A stretch of DNA of 5,069 nt, taken from contig CAMAUG010000299.1 of the NCBI GenBank assembly GCA_945861255.1, positions 1-5,069 of the forward strand, written 5' to 3'. The stretch is from Candidatus Sulfopaludibacter sp. SbA3. GTDB taxonomy: Bacteria > Acidobacteriota > Terriglobia > Bryobacterales > Bryobacteraceae. Under the pieces are notes generated by a model. It was not told the origin of the DNA and ran no database searches. It worked only from the letters and a program-made list of their open reading frames with translations. Below are positions 4,513 to 5,069 of this stretch, one piece after another (the stretch's first letter is position 1; each line of letters starts with the position of its first letter). Position numbers and translations under genes: made by a program.

Positions 4513-5069
4513 AAATTGAATTTCCCATGAAAACGAACAACAAGATGACAAGGCGCGCGACGCTGGCCGGTTTTGGATCGCTGGCTGCAGTTGCCTCTCT
4601 GCCAGGGCAGCAGAACCCCGGCCCAAAGCTGATGGGAGAAGCGCCGGGGCGTATTGCGCCGATGGCGGATCTGGTCAACGTTCTGGAGTTTGAAGACGTG
4701 GCCGCGCGCAAGCTGGCGCCGGCTGTTTATGACACGATCGCCGGCGGCGACCGAACGTTCTTTGAGCGGATCACATTGCGGCCGCGCATGATGGTGGACA
4801 CGATGGGTCTGGATCTGACCACCGATTTGTTCGGCGAGAAGCTGTTCGCGCCGATCATCGTGGGACCCGCCGGCGGGCAACAGGCATTTCATCCGGAGGG
4901 CGAACTGGCGACGGTGCGCGGAGCTTCGGCTGCCAAGGCCGTAATGGTGGTGAGCGGTGAATCGAGTCAGCCGATTGACAAGATCGCGGCTGCGTCGAAG
5001 ACGACGTTGTGGTACCAGGTATATCCCGATGCGGACGTGAACTCGCAGAAAGCCCGCATACAGCAGGCG
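4509..5069 (+). CDS. Second alpha-hydroxyacid oxidase-family protein, N-terminal part, cut by window end
   Basis: The visible 187 codons form the N-terminal half of a paralogue of the preceding gene. The chosen ATG at 4509 overlaps the upstream TGA in an ATGA junction, implying translational coupling; in-frame ATGs at 4527 and 4545 are alternatives and no start has a strong Shine-Dalgarno sequence. Numbering from 4509, residues 14-16 (TRR) followed by ATLAGFGSLAAVASLPGQQ resemble a twin-arginine signal. The family's barrel start follows: 'LEFEDVAARKLAPAVYDTIAGG' (59-80), 'FAPIIVGPAGGQQAFHPEGE' (113-132) and 'TLWYQVYPDAD' (166-176), with Tyr172 matching glycolate oxidase Tyr129. The position of the substrate-binding Tyr24 (YDY) is Thr76 here (YDT), and the usual A-P-T-A stretch over FMN reads G-P-A-G. 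The catalytic His and Arg lie beyond the window. A changed substrate, or a non-oxidase role, is possible. Confidence 0.88.
   Translation, partial: MKIEFPMKTNNKMTRRATLAGFGSLAAVASLPGQQNPGPKLMGEAPGRIAPMADLVNVLEFEDVAARKLAPAVYDTIAGGDRTFFERITLRPRMMVDTMGLDLTTDLFGEKLFAPIIVGPAGGQQAFHPEGELATVRGASAAKAVMVVSGESSQPIDKIAAASKTTLWYQVYPDADVNSQKARIQQA

Noticed and set aside
4212..4892. Long minus-strand open frame of 226 codons, and similar antisense frames at 711-1157 and 3253-3744.
   Set aside because: They lie opposite well-recognised family proteins, have Arg/Pro/His-rich composition typical of antisense shadows in GC-rich DNA, and show no known motif.

Overview
The window looks like a chromosomal segment from a soil-type heterotrophic bacterium, most likely an Acidobacteriota member of the Solibacter/Bryobacterales kind. 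This placement is inference from protein style: secreted proteins with a 'PDGKPNLNGIWQ'-type start, a DUF6152-like protein, a reaction-centre-type cytochrome c with a fused second domain, and PQQ-dependent dehydrogenases commonly occur together in that phylum. All genes that I can support lie on the + strand, and five of the six carry, or belong to families with, export signals. The theme is periplasmic oxidation chemistry.

Layout: (1) Bases 1-299 hold the C-terminal end of a PQQ-dependent alcohol-type dehydrogenase. (2) Bases 300-641 are a 342-base non-coding region. It carries a 14-bp perfect tandem repeat directly upstream of a near-consensus sigma70 promoter (TTGACA-N17-TACAAT), followed by a leader of about 114 nt that contains a possible 29-codon leader ORF. 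(3) Bases 642-1799 encode a secreted di-haem c-type cytochrome related to the photosynthetic reaction-centre cytochrome subunit, with a fused C-terminal domain. (4) Bases 1889-2680 encode an uncharacterised secreted protein. (5) Bases 2748-3137 encode a small secreted DUF6152-like protein whose predicted mature N-terminus is His-His. Genes 3 to 5 have good Shine-Dalgarno sequences and short spacers, so they probably form one operon driven by the promoter at 493-521.

(6) Bases 3138-3345 are a regulatory spacer with a long, nearly perfect 46-nt hairpin (3159-3204) and two identical 11-bp boxes with a palindromic GTATAC core, 18 bp apart. (7) Bases 3346-4512 and 4509-5069 (cut off by the window end) encode two tandem, translationally coupled (ATGA overlap) FMN-dependent alpha-hydroxyacid oxidases/dehydrogenases, both with twin-arginine-type signal peptides. 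The first keeps all the classical active-site residues that I can align. The second has Thr in place of the usual substrate-binding Tyr.

A reasonable working picture, which is inference, is a periplasmic module in which a PQQ dehydrogenase and exported FMN hydroxyacid dehydrogenases oxidise alcohols and 2-hydroxyacids and pass electrons to c-type cytochromes such as the one encoded here. The sequence does not prove a functional link between the two operons. I see no mobile element, CRISPR array, tRNA or rRNA.
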